Positions 1-8,863 of a stretch of 64,000 bases of DNA are shown here, piece after piece. The DNA is from Lysobacter sp. GTDB lineage: Bacteria; Pseudomonadota; Gammaproteobacteria; Xanthomonadales; Xanthomonadaceae. The stretch spans positions 62,001-126,000 of the forward strand of contig DAHUXS010000003.1 of the NCBI GenBank assembly GCA_027306995.1, given 5' to 3'. Each line of letters begins with the position of its first letter. The stretch's first letter is position 1. The notes under the pieces are model-generated. The model saw nothing but the letters and a program-made list of their open reading frames with translations. It ran no database searches and was not told where the DNA came from. Both the position numbers and the translations under genes were made by a program.

Positions 1-501
1 CCAGTAGCGCCGCTTGCGCATGCCGGTTTCGGCGTCGAAGCGTTCGTCCTCATACACGCCGCCGTTTTTCTCGATCACGCGGATCGATGCGAAGTTGCCA
101 GGGTCGCAGGTGACGAGGACGCGTGCGATGTCCAACCGTTCGCGGGCATGCGTGGTCGCGAGGCGCAGGATTTCGCCGGCATGGCCACGACCGCGGAATT
201 CCGGCAGCACCGCGTAACCGATATGACCGGTCATCTGGCCCAGCGGATGATCGAGGCTATGGCGGATCGATGCGCGTCCGACGATGCGATCGCCGACGAA
301 GGCGAACAGGAAGGTCGATGGCACTTCGCGGCCCGGCGCGGGATCGATGCCGAGCGCCTGTTTCCCCAGGACGTCCACGTATTCCGCAAGCGACATGCCC
401 GGGCGATGGAAATGCAGGAAGGTCGGGTTGTCCGCGGGCACTGCAGCCACTGCCCGCCGGAATTCGGCTTCTTCCTGTGGCGCGGGCAATCTCAATTCCA
501 T
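1..501 (-). CDS. GNAT-family N-acetyltransferase (3' part missing)
   Basis: The reading frame is open from an ATG at 501 to the window edge, so the C-terminus is missing and 167 residues are visible. The protein starts MELRLPAPQEEAEFRRAV. Around residues 85-120 it has the GNAT acetyl-CoA-binding signature, GYAVLPEFRGRGHAGEIL, which matches the family's R/Q-x-x-G-x-G/A pattern. A following stretch (VTCDPGNFASIRVIEKNGG) is the usual strand and helix that close the fold. Proteins of this type transfer an acetyl group from acetyl-CoA to an amine; the substrate cannot be predicted. The gene is divergent from the rhomboid gene that starts about 50 bp away. The family call is firm and the specific function unknown. 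Confidence 0.8.
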   Translation of the reverse strand, partial: MELRLPAPQEEAEFRRAVAAVPADNPTFLHFHRPGMSLAEYVDVLGKQALGIDPAPGREVPSTFLFAFVGDRIVGRASIRHSLDHPLGQMTGHIGYAVLPEFRGRGHAGEILRLATTHARERLDIARVLVTCDPGNFASIRVIEKNGGVYEDERFDAETGMRKRRYW

Positions 502-553
502 GCGCTGGATGTTAGGGCATCATGTCGCCAACGCATCCATCGAACCGTCGCCC

Positions 554-1150
554 ATGCCCATGACATTGATCGTCGTCGCCATCACTGTAGTGATCTCGTT
601 CCTGGCATGGCAGAAACCGGCGCTGATGGCGCGCCTCATCCTGTGGCCGCCGGCGGTCAACCGCAGCAAGCAATACGACCGCCTGGTGACCTACGGCTTC
701 ATCCATGCCGACGGCATGCACCTGTTCTTCAACATGTTCACCCTGTATTTCTTCGGGCGGATCGTGGAACGGTTGTTTGGCACGGTCGGTTTCGTGGCGT
801 TCTATCTTGCGGCGTTGGTGGTGTCGATCCTGCCCAGCTATCTCGCGCATCGCGATGACGCCGGCTATCGCAGTCTCGGCGCATCGGGCGCGGTCTCGGC
901 CTGCCTGTTTGCCTTCATCGTGATCGCGCCGTGGGAGAAGATCTATCTCTACGGGGCGATCGGCATCCCGGCGATCATCTACGCCGTGTTGTATGTCGCC
1001 TATTCGATCTGGATGGACCGGCGCGGGCAGGACAACGTCAACCATAGCGCCCATCTCTGGGGTGCGGCCTTCGGCATGTTGGCGGTGTTGCTGGCAGTCC
1101 CGGGGGCGGCAGGCGATTTCCTGCGGGCGCTGGCCCATCCGAACGGCTGA
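554..1150 (+). CDS. Rhomboid-family intramembrane serine protease
   Basis: This is a protein of about 198 residues with several hydrophobic segments. The catalytic serine motif is visible as LGASGAVSA (GxSG) near residue 110, and the second catalytic residue is the histidine in NHSAHLWGA near residue 165. The HxxxN-type motif of the second membrane segment reads HLFFNMF. Rhomboids cleave transmembrane substrates inside the inner membrane. In-frame ATG codons also exist at 500, 509 and 560. The start at 554 was chosen because the hydrophobic first helix begins immediately after it; no clear ribosome-binding site separates these options. The substrate is unknown. Confidence 0.82.
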   Translation: MPMTLIVVAITVVISFLAWQKPALMARLILWPPAVNRSKQYDRLVTYGFIHADGMHLFFNMFTLYFFGRIVERLFGTVGFVAFYLAALVVSILPSYLAHRDDAGYRSLGASGAVSACLFAFIVIAPWEKIYLYGAIGIPAIIYAVLYVAYSIWMDRRGQDNVNHSAHLWGAAFGMLAVLLAVPGAAGDFLRALAHPNG

Positions 1151-1157
1151 GGCCTGG

Positions 1158-1181
1158 TCGCATTCAATTTGATGAATGCGA
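1158..1181. repeat. 9-bp perfect inverted repeat (operator or weak terminator)
   Basis: The arms TCGCATTCA and TGAATGCGA are separated by 6 bases, just after the rhomboid stop codon. There is no clear T-run behind the stem, so it is not a typical intrinsic terminator. It could be an operator or an RNA hairpin in the 195-bp gap before the porin-like gene. Confidence 0.45.
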
Positions 1182-1344
1182 CATATTTCTCATAATTCGG
1201 TGCGCGTCCCGAAATATCGGAATTTTCCTAAATCATTCAGATTCGAAGCTTGCTAGCGTGAGTTCGCCAAGACCCAAGGGGGGCGGAAGGGTTTCCGCAG
1301 GGTCTCCGGCATATGGACATCATTCCTAACGAAGGGGAAACAAA

Positions 1345-2118
1345 ATGAAGATCATGAAGTCTTGCGTCGCATTGGCGCTGGCGTCGTTGGCCTGTGCCGC
1401 GCATGCGCAGTCCGGTTCCGCGAATTGGAACGGGTTCTACATCGGCGCCAACGCCGGGCAAGCCAACGGCAGTTCGAAAATGACGACCTCGGTCGTCTTC
1501 AGCCCGACGGGATATTTCGCATCGTCGAGCACGCCGGCGATCAGTTCCAGCGGCAGCGGCAAGGTGAAGCCGAGCGGCTTCGCGGGCGGCGTCGATCTTG
1601 GCTACAACTGGCAGAGCGGCGCCGTGCTCGTGGGCGCGGAATTCGACTGGAACAGCGTGGGCGCGAACAAGACCCGTTCGGCTTCGGCGACCTATCCGTG
1701 CTGTGCGCCGACCAGCTACACGGTGACTGAAAAATCGTCCATCGGCGACATGATGACGCTGCGTGGACGCATCGGTTACGTCCATGGCAATTCCCTGTTC
1801 TATGCAACGGCCGGCGGCGCCCAGGCACGCATCAAGCTGGAGGACCAGTTCAGCGATACCTTCGCTACTGCCAAGGAAAGCTTCAAGTCGTCCAAGAGCA
1901 AGACGGCTGCCATCTACGGCGTCGGCTACGAATACGCATTCCCCAAGAACTGGTCGTTGAAGGCGGAATACCTGCACGCCGACTTCGGCAAGGTGTCGGG
2001 AACAAGCACCAATCTCACCGCGTTCACGCCGCCGATCGCATTCCCGAGCAACACCTTCACGCATTCGAGCAAGACCAGCCTGGATCTGCTGCGGATCGGC
2101 GTCAATTACCGGTTCTGA
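1345..2118 (+). CDS. Outer-membrane beta-barrel protein (Omp25/OmpA-like porin family)
   Basis: The product has 257 residues. A signal peptide (KSCVALALASLACAAHAQ) is followed by a mature protein rich in Gly, Ser, Thr and aromatics with alternating hydrophobic residues. It ends in the classic barrel terminus VNYRF. The segments NWNGFYIGANAGQANG and GGVDLGYNWQSG are typical of the small surface-antigen/porin family with eight strands. A purine-rich ribosome-binding site (AAGGGGAAA) lies just upstream of the ATG. The gene appears monocistronic, bounded downstream by a strong terminator. A cysteine pair (CC) at about residue 118 lies in a predicted loop. The physiological role, whether structural or adhesive, cannot be told from sequence. 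Confidence 0.82.
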   Translation: MKIMKSCVALALASLACAAHAQSGSANWNGFYIGANAGQANGSSKMTTSVVFSPTGYFASSSTPAISSSGSGKVKPSGFAGGVDLGYNWQSGAVLVGAEFDWNSVGANKTRSASATYPCCAPTSYTVTEKSSIGDMMTLRGRIGYVHGNSLFYATAGGAQARIKLEDQFSDTFATAKESFKSSKSKTAAIYGVGYEYAFPKNWSLKAEYLHADFGKVSGTSTNLTAFTPPIAFPSNTFTHSSKTSLDLLRIGVNYRF

Positions 2119-2137
2119 CCCACGAATCGGTGACGAC

Positions 2138-2165
2138 AAAACGGCCCGGAATCCCGGGCCGTTTT
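2138..2165. terminator. Bidirectional intrinsic terminator
   Basis: A 12-bp perfect stem (AAAACGGCCCGG / CCGGGCCGTTTT) with a 4-base loop lies between the converging porin-like and LysR genes. The A and T runs at both ends let it work for both strands. Confidence 0.85.
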
Positions 2166-2179
2166 CGTACCTATCGGTC

Positions 2180-3223
2180 TCAGGCCAAGGCGTCTTCCTC
2201 GAGCGATTCCACGCTTTCCGGCAGCACCGGGTGGGCGAGCCACGCGGCCTGCAGTTCCGCGGCATTCGCGGCGGCCTTCTCCTGCTGGCGCTTGAAGATC
2301 GGGCACAGTTGGTTCATGTAGTCCACGTCGAAGCTGAAACGCTCGACCAGGAAGTCGACGAACGCACGCACCTTCGGCGATTGCGTCATGCCGCGCGGGA
2401 ATACCGCATTGAATTCGTATTCGGGGCCGGTCCAGCCGGCGAGCACGCGCTGCACGAAACCGTTTTCGACCAACGGTTTCATCATCACGTCGGCCGACAT
2501 CATCATGCCTTCGCCGCATAGCAGCGCGCCCCTGAGCGCGCCGTAGTCGTTGGCGACGAAGACGGGTTCGACGCGGAAATCGGCGGTGCGTTCGCCATCA
2601 CCGAGTGTCCACACGAACTCGTTGCCATTGCGGCGCGACTTGGTGAATGCCAGCACGGAGTGATGCACCAGGTCGTCGGGATGCAGCGGCTCGCCGTGAC
2701 GGCGAATGTATTCGGCGCTGGCGAATATCTGGGTGCGGAAAGTCGCCAGCCGGCGCGCGACGAGATTGGAGTCGGGCAGGTTGCCGACGCGCAGGGCGAC
2801 GTCGATTTCCTTGTCGATCAGGTCGAGCGGTTCGTTGCTCAGGTGCATCTCCACGCGCACTTCGGGGTGGCGTTCGTGGAATTCGCCGAGCAGCGGCGCG
2901 ATCTTCTCGGTGCCCAGCGAGTAGGGCGCGGTGAAGCGCAACCAGCCGCGCGGACCGCTTTGCAGCTGGCCGACGGCGCTTTCGGCTTCGTCGAGTTCGC
3001 GCGCGATGCGTTGGCAGTGTTCGAAATAGATGTTGCCGGCTTCGGTCAGGCCGAGCTTGCGCGTGGTCCGGTGCAGCAGCTGGGCGCCGAGGCGCGTTTC
3101 CAGTTCCTGCACCTTGCGGCTGACGGTGGTCTTGGGCAGGCGCAGCGAACGCGCCGCGGAGATGAAGCTGCCGTGTTCGACCACCTTGACGAATACCAGG
3201 GTGTCGTTGAGATCGCGGGTCAT
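2180..3223 (-). CDS. LysR-family transcriptional regulator, divergent from an RND efflux operon
   Basis: The protein has 347 residues. The N-terminal winged helix-turn-helix is clear at residues 5-65 (VFVKVVEHGSFISAARSL, then KVQELETRLGAQLLHRTTRKL), followed by a LysR substrate-binding domain. It is about 40 residues longer than usual because of a charged C-terminal tail. The gene is transcribed away from the efflux operon that begins about 115 bp on the other side, the standard arrangement for a LysR regulator of its neighbour. MexT and MexEF-OprN are a known comparable case. The inducing ligand cannot be deduced. Confidence 0.88.
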   Translation of the reverse strand: MTRDLNDTLVFVKVVEHGSFISAARSLRLPKTTVSRKVQELETRLGAQLLHRTTRKLGLTEAGNIYFEHCQRIARELDEAESAVGQLQSGPRGWLRFTAPYSLGTEKIAPLLGEFHERHPEVRVEMHLSNEPLDLIDKEIDVALRVGNLPDSNLVARRLATFRTQIFASAEYIRRHGEPLHPDDLVHHSVLAFTKSRRNGNEFVWTLGDGERTADFRVEPVFVANDYGALRGALLCGEGMMMSADVMMKPLVENGFVQRVLAGWTGPEYEFNAVFPRGMTQSPKVRAFVDFLVERFSFDVDYMNQLCPIFKRQQEKAAANAAELQAAWLAHPVLPESVESLEEDALA

Positions 3224-3255
3224 AGGGGGAGTCTCGTTTCGATTGGACCGATCAC

Positions 3256-3270
3256 GGGATAATTATTCCC
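3256..3270. promoter_or_regulatory. Candidate LysR operator in the divergent intergenic region
   Basis: The interrupted dyad GGGATAATTATTCCC is AT-rich inside and sits between the LysR start and the efflux operon. It is the only obvious dyad in this 115-bp gap. Assignment to the LysR protein is inference from position. Confidence 0.35.
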
Positions 3271-3339
3271 TGAATTGCTGACTTATCAAGTGCCGGTCGT
3301 CGGCCTAACCTGCGCGCCATTCCCCTTGGTGTCGCCGTC

Positions 3340-3597
3340 ATGCTTTCCGCCTCCGGTGTTCGTTGGATCTATGCCCTGGTCGTTTCGGCCGGGCTGGTTG
3401 GCGTGCCTTGGCTTGCTGTCATCGAGCTGCAACGTGCTGTTTCCATTGGAACTGCCGAGGCCTGGATGCTGGTCGGGGTGATGGCGATCGTTGCCGGACT
3501 GCCGGTGCTGATGGTCTTGCTGGTGGTGGTCGACTGGCTGCGCCGCGGCCTCCAACGGCATGCAACTGTCCCAGTGACGGGAGAAAATGTCCCATGA
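3340..3597 (+). CDS. Small two-helix membrane protein, first gene of the efflux operon
   Basis: This is an 85-residue protein with two hydrophobic segments, about residues 9-28 and 41-65, separated by a short charged loop. A basic stretch (DWLRRGLQRH) follows the second helix. It has no recognised domain. Its end overlaps the start of the next gene by 4 bases, which suggests translational coupling and membership of the RND operon. The upstream ribosome-binding site is weak. It may be a small accessory of the pump or an unrelated membrane protein. Confidence 0.6.
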   Translation: MLSASGVRWIYALVVSAGLVGVPWLAVIELQRAVSIGTAEAWMLVGVMAIVAGLPVLMVLLVVVDWLRRGLQRHATVPVTGENVP

Positions 3598-4394
3598 GCG
3601 GGATGGTTAAACCCGCCATCCTTGTCCTCGGCGCGACCGGGACCGTGGGCCGGGCGGCCGTTAAGGCGGCTGCCGAGGCCGGCTGGCCGGTGGTTGCAGT
3701 GGCCCGCGATGCCCGTGGCCTGGCCGCGCTGGAAGTGCAATTCCCGGGCGCCATCCTGCGCACCATCGAGGCTTCGCTGGCGAATGATGCCGGCGCGCTG
3801 GCGCTGGTCGCGTCGTTGCGCGAGGTCGGGCAGCCTTTCCTTGGCGTGGTCGCCGCGCTGGGTGCAGGTGGCGTGCGTGGCCGCCTGATCGACCAGTCCT
3901 CGGAAGAGCTGCGCCGCAACTTCGACGAAGCGGTGTTGCCGCACCTGGTTGCTGCGCGTCACCTGCTGCCGTGGCTCGCCGAGTCGGGACGCAATTGCGG
4001 TTACGTGATGATCGGCGGTCCCGGCGGACAAAACCCTTGGGCCGGCTACGGCCATCGTTCGATTTCCGCCGCAGCCCTGCGCATGCTCGCGCGCGTGCTG
4101 CACGACGAAGCCCGCACCCACGCCGTGCGCTTGCAGCTGCTGGAAGTCGAATCGCCGGCGCGTACCGACGCCAACAAAAAACACGCCTGCCAAGGCTGGC
4201 CTTGCGTCGATCACATCGGGCGCAAGGCGCTGGAACTACTCAAACACCGCAATGACGCGCGCTGTACCCAGGCGATCTTGACCCTGGAGCCGGACAACGC
4301 CGCACGCTCCGTGCACGAACTGCTCGACGCCGTCGCATCGAAATTTTCCCCATCAAAAAACGCCGCAAACAGGAATCAGGAGCACACGAGATGA
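3594..4394 (+). CDS. SDR-like NAD(P)-binding oxidoreductase in the efflux operon
   Basis: The protein has 266 residues. The N-terminus carries a Rossmann nucleotide-binding motif, VLGATGTVGRAA (GxxGxxG), at residues 10-21. The expected YxxxK catalytic motif is not intact: the corresponding region reads WAGYGHRSISAAALRM, with no lysine four residues after the tyrosine. The protein may therefore be a divergent or non-classical SDR. It overlaps both neighbours by 4 bases (ATGA junctions), so it is co-translated with the RND adaptor. MexS, an oxidoreductase linked to MexEF-OprN control in Pseudomonas, gives a precedent for such an association. Confidence 0.7.
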   Translation: MSGMVKPAILVLGATGTVGRAAVKAAAEAGWPVVAVARDARGLAALEVQFPGAILRTIEASLANDAGALALVASLREVGQPFLGVVAALGAGGVRGRLIDQSSEELRRNFDEAVLPHLVAARHLLPWLAESGRNCGYVMIGGPGGQNPWAGYGHRSISAAALRMLARVLHDEARTHAVRLQLLEVESPARTDANKKHACQGWPCVDHIGRKALELLKHRNDARCTQAILTLEPDNAARSVHELLDAVASKFSPSKNAANRNQEHTR

Positions 4395-5605
4395 TGTACG
4401 ACAATTCTTCCAGTCCGGAACTGCAACGCACGGCATCGGGCACGACATGGCCGGGGCTCGCGCTTGGCGCAGCGCTCATGGTGGTGCTGGCCGGTTGCAG
4501 CAGCCAGGCCGCGCCGAATGCCGGCATGCCACCGCCGCCCGAAGTGAGCGTCGCCAATGTACTGACGAAGTCGGTGCACCAGTGGGACGAGTACAGCGGG
4601 CATGTCGCCGCGGTGGAAAGCGTCGAGCTGCGCCCGCGCGTCAGCGGTTACGTGCAGCGCGTCGCCTATCGCGAAGGGCAGGACGTCCGCAAGGGCGATC
4701 TGCTGTTCGTGATCGACCAGCGTCCGTATCGCGCCGCACTGGATCGCGCGCAGGCCGATCTCGAACGCGCCCGCAGCGAGTCGCGGTTGGCGCAGGCGCA
4801 GGATGCCCGCGCGCAATCGCTGATCGAAGCGAAAGCGATCTCGCGCGAGGAATTCGACCAGCGCCGTGCCGCCACGTCCGGCACCGGTGCGTCCGTGCGT
4901 GCCGCCGAAGCCGCGGTCGCGGCAGCGCGATTGAACCTCCAGTTCACCGAAGTGCGTTCGCCGATCAACGGTCGCGCCGGTCGCGCGCTGGTGACCGAGG
5001 GCAATCTCGCCCAGGCCGATGCCACGCAATTGACGACGGTGGTGTCGCAGGACCCGGTCTTCGTCTATTTCGAAAGCGACGAGCAGAGCCTGCTGCGTTA
5101 CGCCGAGATGGCCCGCAAGGGTGAGCGCAACGCGACGAAGAATCCGGTGCGCGTCGGCCTGGCCAGCGAGAACGGCTACCCGCATGAAGGCACCGTCGAC
5201 TTCGTCGACAATCAGGTCGATCCCAAGACCGGAACCATCCGCGCCCGCGCGGTGCTGAAGAATCCCGATCGCCTGTTCACGCCCGGCTTGTTCGCGCGCG
5301 TGCAGTTGCAGGGCAGCGGCGAGTTCAACGCCATGCTGATCGACGACAGCGCCGTGCTCACCGATCAGGACCGCAAGTACGTCTATGTCGTCGGCCCGAA
5401 CAACGCGGCCATGCGCAAGGACGTGGTGCTCGGTCGCAGCATCGACGGGTTGCGCGTGGTGCAGTCGGGTCTTGCGCCCACCGACAGGGTGATCGTCCAC
5501 GGCGTGCAGAAGGTGTTCATGCCGGGCATGCCGGTGAAGCCGCAACAGATCGCGATGGGCGCACCGGCGCCGCAGCCGGCAGCCGCAGGCCCGGCCTCGA
5601 ACTGA
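4391..5605 (+). CDS. RND efflux periplasmic adaptor (membrane fusion) lipoprotein
   Basis: The protein has 404 residues. A hydrophobic leader ends in the lipobox VLAGC, with the cysteine at residue 36, so the protein is probably anchored in the inner membrane by lipid. A biotinyl-lipoyl half (VESVELRPRVSGYVQRV), an alpha-helical hairpin rich in Ala/Arg/Glu (residues about 110-180) and the second lipoyl half (VRSPINGRAGRA) follow in the order expected of HlyD/AcrA proteins. It links the RND pump to the outer-membrane channel. The start overlaps the upstream gene; the next codon is also ATG. The sequence style is closest to MexE-type adaptors, which is a family-level inference. Confidence 0.92.
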   Translation: MMYDNSSSPELQRTASGTTWPGLALGAALMVVLAGCSSQAAPNAGMPPPPEVSVANVLTKSVHQWDEYSGHVAAVESVELRPRVSGYVQRVAYREGQDVRKGDLLFVIDQRPYRAALDRAQADLERARSESRLAQAQDARAQSLIEAKAISREEFDQRRAATSGTGASVRAAEAAVAAARLNLQFTEVRSPINGRAGRALVTEGNLAQADATQLTTVVSQDPVFVYFESDEQSLLRYAEMARKGERNATKNPVRVGLASENGYPHEGTVDFVDNQVDPKTGTIRARAVLKNPDRLFTPGLFARVQLQGSGEFNAMLIDDSAVLTDQDRKYVYVVGPNNAAMRKDVVLGRSIDGLRVVQSGLAPTDRVIVHGVQKVFMPGMPVKPQQIAMGAPAPQPAAAGPASN

Positions 5606-5633
5606 CGCGCCCGCAACAGACAAGGATCTTTCA

Positions 5634-8600
5634 ATGGATTTCTCGAAATTCTTCATCGACCGGCCGATCTTCGCCGCGGTGCTGTCAATCGTGATCTTCG
5701 CCGCCGGCCTGATCGCGATGCCGATGCTGCCGATCAGCGAATACCCGGACGTGGTGCCGCCGTCGGTGGTGGTGCGCACGGTGTATCCCGGCGCCAATCC
5801 CAAGGTGATCGCCGAAACCGTGGCGACGCCACTGGAAGAGGCGATCAACGGCGTCGAAAACATGATGTACATCAAGTCGGTCGCGGGTTCCGACGGCGTG
5901 CTGGTCACCACCGTGACCTTCCGCCCCGGCACCAATGCCGACGACGCGGCGGTGCGCGTACAGAATCGCGTCAGCCAGGCGCTGGCGCGCTTGCCCGAGG
6001 ACGTGCGCCGACAGGGCGTGACCACGCAGAAGCAGTCGCCGACCTTCCTGATGGTGGTGCACCTGACCTCGCCGAACGGCAAGTACGACACGCTGTACCT
6101 GCGCAACTACGCGCGCCTGCACGTCAAGGACGCGCTGACGCGCCTGCCTGGCGTGGGTGATGCGCAGATCTTCGGCGGCGGCGACTACGCGATGCGCGCG
6201 TGGCTGGACCCCGACAAGATCGCCGCGCGCGGCCTGACCGCCGGCGACGTGGTGCGGGCGATGCGCGAACAGAACGTGCAGGTGTCCGCCGGCCAGCTCG
6301 GTGCCGAACCGATGCCCGACAGCAAGTTCCTCACCCTGATCAATGCGCAGGGCCGGCTGAAGACGCCGGAGGAGTTCGGGAACATCGTGCTGAAGTCCGG
6401 CAGCGACGGCGAAATCGTGCGCTTGTCCGATGTCGCGCGCCTTGAACTCGGTGCCGGCGATTACACCTTGCGCTCGCAACTCGACGGCAAGAACGCGGTC
6501 GGCATCGGCATCTTCCAGGCGCCGGGCGCCAATGCGCTGGACATCCAGAAGAACGTGATCGCGACCATGGACGGGATGGCCAAGCGCTTCCCGGATGGCA
6601 TCAAGTACGAGGCGGTGTACGACACCACGATCTTCGTCCGCGATTCGATCAAGGCGGTGGTGTCGACCCTGCTGGAAGCGGTCGCGCTGGTGGTGCTGGT
6701 GGTGATCCTGTTCCTGCAGACCTGGCGCGCCTCGATCATTCCGTTGATCGCGGTGCCGGTGTCGATCGTCGGCACGTTCGGCGTGCTCTACCTGCTCGGG
6801 TTCTCGATCAACACGCTCAGCCTGTTCGGCATGGTGCTGGCGATCGGCATCGTCGTTGACGACGCCATCGTGGTGGTGGAGAACGTCGAACGCCACATCG
6901 AACATGGCGCCACGCCGTTGCAGGCCGCGCACCTGGCGATGAAGGAAGTGTCCGGTCCGATCATCGCGATCGCGCTGGTGCTGTGTGCGGTATTCGTGCC
7001 GATGGCCTTCCTCTCGGGCGTCACCGGCCAGTTCTACAAGCAGTTCGCGGTGACGATCGCCATCTCGACGGTGATCTCGGCGATCAACTCGCTGACCCTG
7101 TCGCCGGCGCTGGCGGCACGCCTGTTGAAGTCGCACGATGCGGCCAAGGATGCGCCGTCGCGCCTGATCGATCGCCTGTTCGGCTGGGTGTTCCGTCCGT
7201 TCAACCGCTTCTTCAAGCGCAATTCCGATCGCTACGAAGGCGCGATGAAGCGCACGCTCGGTCGTCGCGGCGCGGTGTTCGCGGTGTATGCGGTACTGGT
7301 GCTCGCCACCGGGTTCGTGTTCAAGCTGGTGCCCGCGGGCTTCATCCCGACCCAGGACAAGCTCTACCTGATCGCCGGCGTGAAGCTGCCGGAAGGCGCG
7401 TCGATCGCGCGCACCGACGCGATGTTGCGCAAGGTCGCGGATATCGCCCAGCACACCGATGGCGTTGCCCACACGATTTCGTTCCCGGGTCTCAACGCGT
7501 TGCAGTTCACCAATACGCCCAACACCGGCGTGGCCTTCATTCCGCTCAAGCCGTTCAGCGAGCGCCATGGCCGTACCGCCGAGCAGATCAACGCGGAAAT
7601 CAGCCAGAAGATCGCCGGCTTGCAGGAAGGGTTCGCCTTCTCGATGCTGCCGCCGCCGATCCTCGGTCTCGGCAATGGCAACGGCTACCAGCTGTTCGTC
7701 GAAGATCGTGCTGGCCTCGGCTACGGCGCGTTGCAGAACGCGGTGCAGGGACTGCAGGGCGCGGTGATGCAGACGCCCGGCATGAGCTATCCGATCACCA
7801 GCTACCAGGCCAACGTGCCGCAGCTCGATGCCGAGGTCGATCGCGTCAAGGCCAAGGCGCAGGGCGTGCCGCTGACGGAGTTGTTCGACACGTTGCAGAC
7901 CTATCTCGGTTCGGCCTACGTCAACGACTTCAACCAGTTCGGTCGCACCTGGCAGGTGATCGCCCAGGCCGATGGCAAGTTCCGCGGCAATGTCGAGGAC
8001 ATCGGCAACCTGCGCACCCGCAACGAGCGTGGCGAGATGGTGCCGATCGGATCGATGGTGACGATCAAGCAAAGCTATGGCCCCGATCCGGTGCTGCGCT
8101 ACAACGGCTATCCCGCCGCCGATCTCGCCGGTGCCGCCGATCCGCGCCTGCTGTCTTCGGCACAGGCGATGGCGGCGCTGGAAGGCACCGCGCAGAAGGT
8201 GTTGCCCAACGGCATGAACATCGAGTGGACCGACCTCAGCTACCAGCAGGTGATGCAGGGCAAGGCCGCACTGGTGATCTTCCCGCTGGCAATTCTGCTG
8301 GTGTTCCTGGTGCTGGCGGCGTTGTATGAAAGCTGGACGCTGCCGCTAGCGGTGATCCTGATCGTGCCGATGTGCCTGTTGTCGGCATTGCTTGGCGTCA
8401 AGTTGACCGGCGGCGACAACAACGTCTTCGTGCAGGTCGGCCTGGTGGTGCTGATGGGGCTGGCGTGCAAGAACGCGATCCTGATCGTCGAGTTCGCCCG
8501 CGAACTGGAAATGCAGGGCAAGGGGATTGTCGAGGCGGCGCTGGAAGCCTGCCGCCTGCGCCTGCGTCCGATCGTGATGACGTCGATCGCGTTCATCGCC

Positions 8601-8816
8601 GGCACCGTGCCGCTGGTGTTCTCGCATGGCGCTGGTGCGGAAGTGCGTTCGGTCACCGGCATCACCGTGTTCTCGGGAATGCTCGGGGTGACGCTGTTCG
8701 GCCTGTTCCTGACGCCGGTGTTCTACGTCGCGCTGCGCAAGCTCGCCCGCCGGGAACTGGTGCGCCATGACGCGCTGCCCGCGCATTCGTCCACCACCGC
8801 CTCGTCGGTTCTCTGA
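5634..8816 (+). CDS. RND multidrug efflux pump permease (HAE1 type, MexF/AcrB-like)
   Basis: At 1060 residues it has the full length of the family. It starts MDFSKFFIDRPIFAAVLS, typical of HAE1 pumps, and has twelve predicted membrane segments with two large periplasmic loops. The proton-relay aspartates are seen in the fourth segment (GIVVDDAIVVVENVER). The final segments (GLACKNAILIVEFARE) carry the matching lysine. It exports hydrophobic or amphiphilic compounds, driven by the proton gradient. It lies 28 bases after the adaptor gene, with an SDR gene and the outer-membrane channel downstream. Substrates cannot be predicted, but the LysR-plus-SDR context resembles MexEF-OprN. Confidence 0.95.
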   Translation: MDFSKFFIDRPIFAAVLSIVIFAAGLIAMPMLPISEYPDVVPPSVVVRTVYPGANPKVIAETVATPLEEAINGVENMMYIKSVAGSDGVLVTTVTFRPGTNADDAAVRVQNRVSQALARLPEDVRRQGVTTQKQSPTFLMVVHLTSPNGKYDTLYLRNYARLHVKDALTRLPGVGDAQIFGGGDYAMRAWLDPDKIAARGLTAGDVVRAMREQNVQVSAGQLGAEPMPDSKFLTLINAQGRLKTPEEFGNIVLKSGSDGEIVRLSDVARLELGAGDYTLRSQLDGKNAVGIGIFQAPGANALDIQKNVIATMDGMAKRFPDGIKYEAVYDTTIFVRDSIKAVVSTLLEAVALVVLVVILFLQTWRASIIPLIAVPVSIVGTFGVLYLLGFSINTLSLFGMVLAIGIVVDDAIVVVENVERHIEHGATPLQAAHLAMKEVSGPIIAIALVLCAVFVPMAFLSGVTGQFYKQFAVTIAISTVISAINSLTLSPALAARLLKSHDAAKDAPSRLIDRLFGWVFRPFNRFFKRNSDRYEGAMKRTLGRRGAVFAVYAVLVLATGFVFKLVPAGFIPTQDKLYLIAGVKLPEGASIARTDAMLRKVADIAQHTDGVAHTISFPGLNALQFTNTPNTGVAFIPLKPFSERHGRTAEQINAEISQKIAGLQEGFAFSMLPPPILGLGNGNGYQLFVEDRAGLGYGALQNAVQGLQGAVMQTPGMSYPITSYQANVPQLDAEVDRVKAKAQGVPLTELFDTLQTYLGSAYVNDFNQFGRTWQVIAQADGKFRGNVEDIGNLRTRNERGEMVPIGSMVTIKQSYGPDPVLRYNGYPAADLAGAADPRLLSSAQAMAALEGTAQKVLPNGMNIEWTDLSYQQVMQGKAALVIFPLAILLVFLVLAALYESWTLPLAVILIVPMCLLSALLGVKLTGGDNNVFVQVGLVVLMGLACKNAILIVEFARELEMQGKGIVEAALEACRLRLRPIVMTSIAFIAGTVPLVFSHGAGAEVRSVTGITVFSGMLGVTLFGLFLTPVFYVALRKLARRELVRHDALPAHSSTTASSVL

Positions 8817-8863
8817 TCTCTCTCTCACGGCGGGCGAAAGCCCGCCTCATCAAAGGAATTCCA

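Noticed and set aside
3363..4394. Longer frame for the first SDR gene starting at 3363
   Set aside because: The first 77 residues overlap the small membrane-protein gene in another frame and lack the Rossmann start; the ATG at 3594 begins the nucleotide-binding strand.
5685..8072. A 795-residue open frame on the minus strand opposite the RND pump
   Set aside because: It is a shadow of the GC-rich pump gene: Arg/His-rich with no domain. The plus-strand frame has the complete pump.
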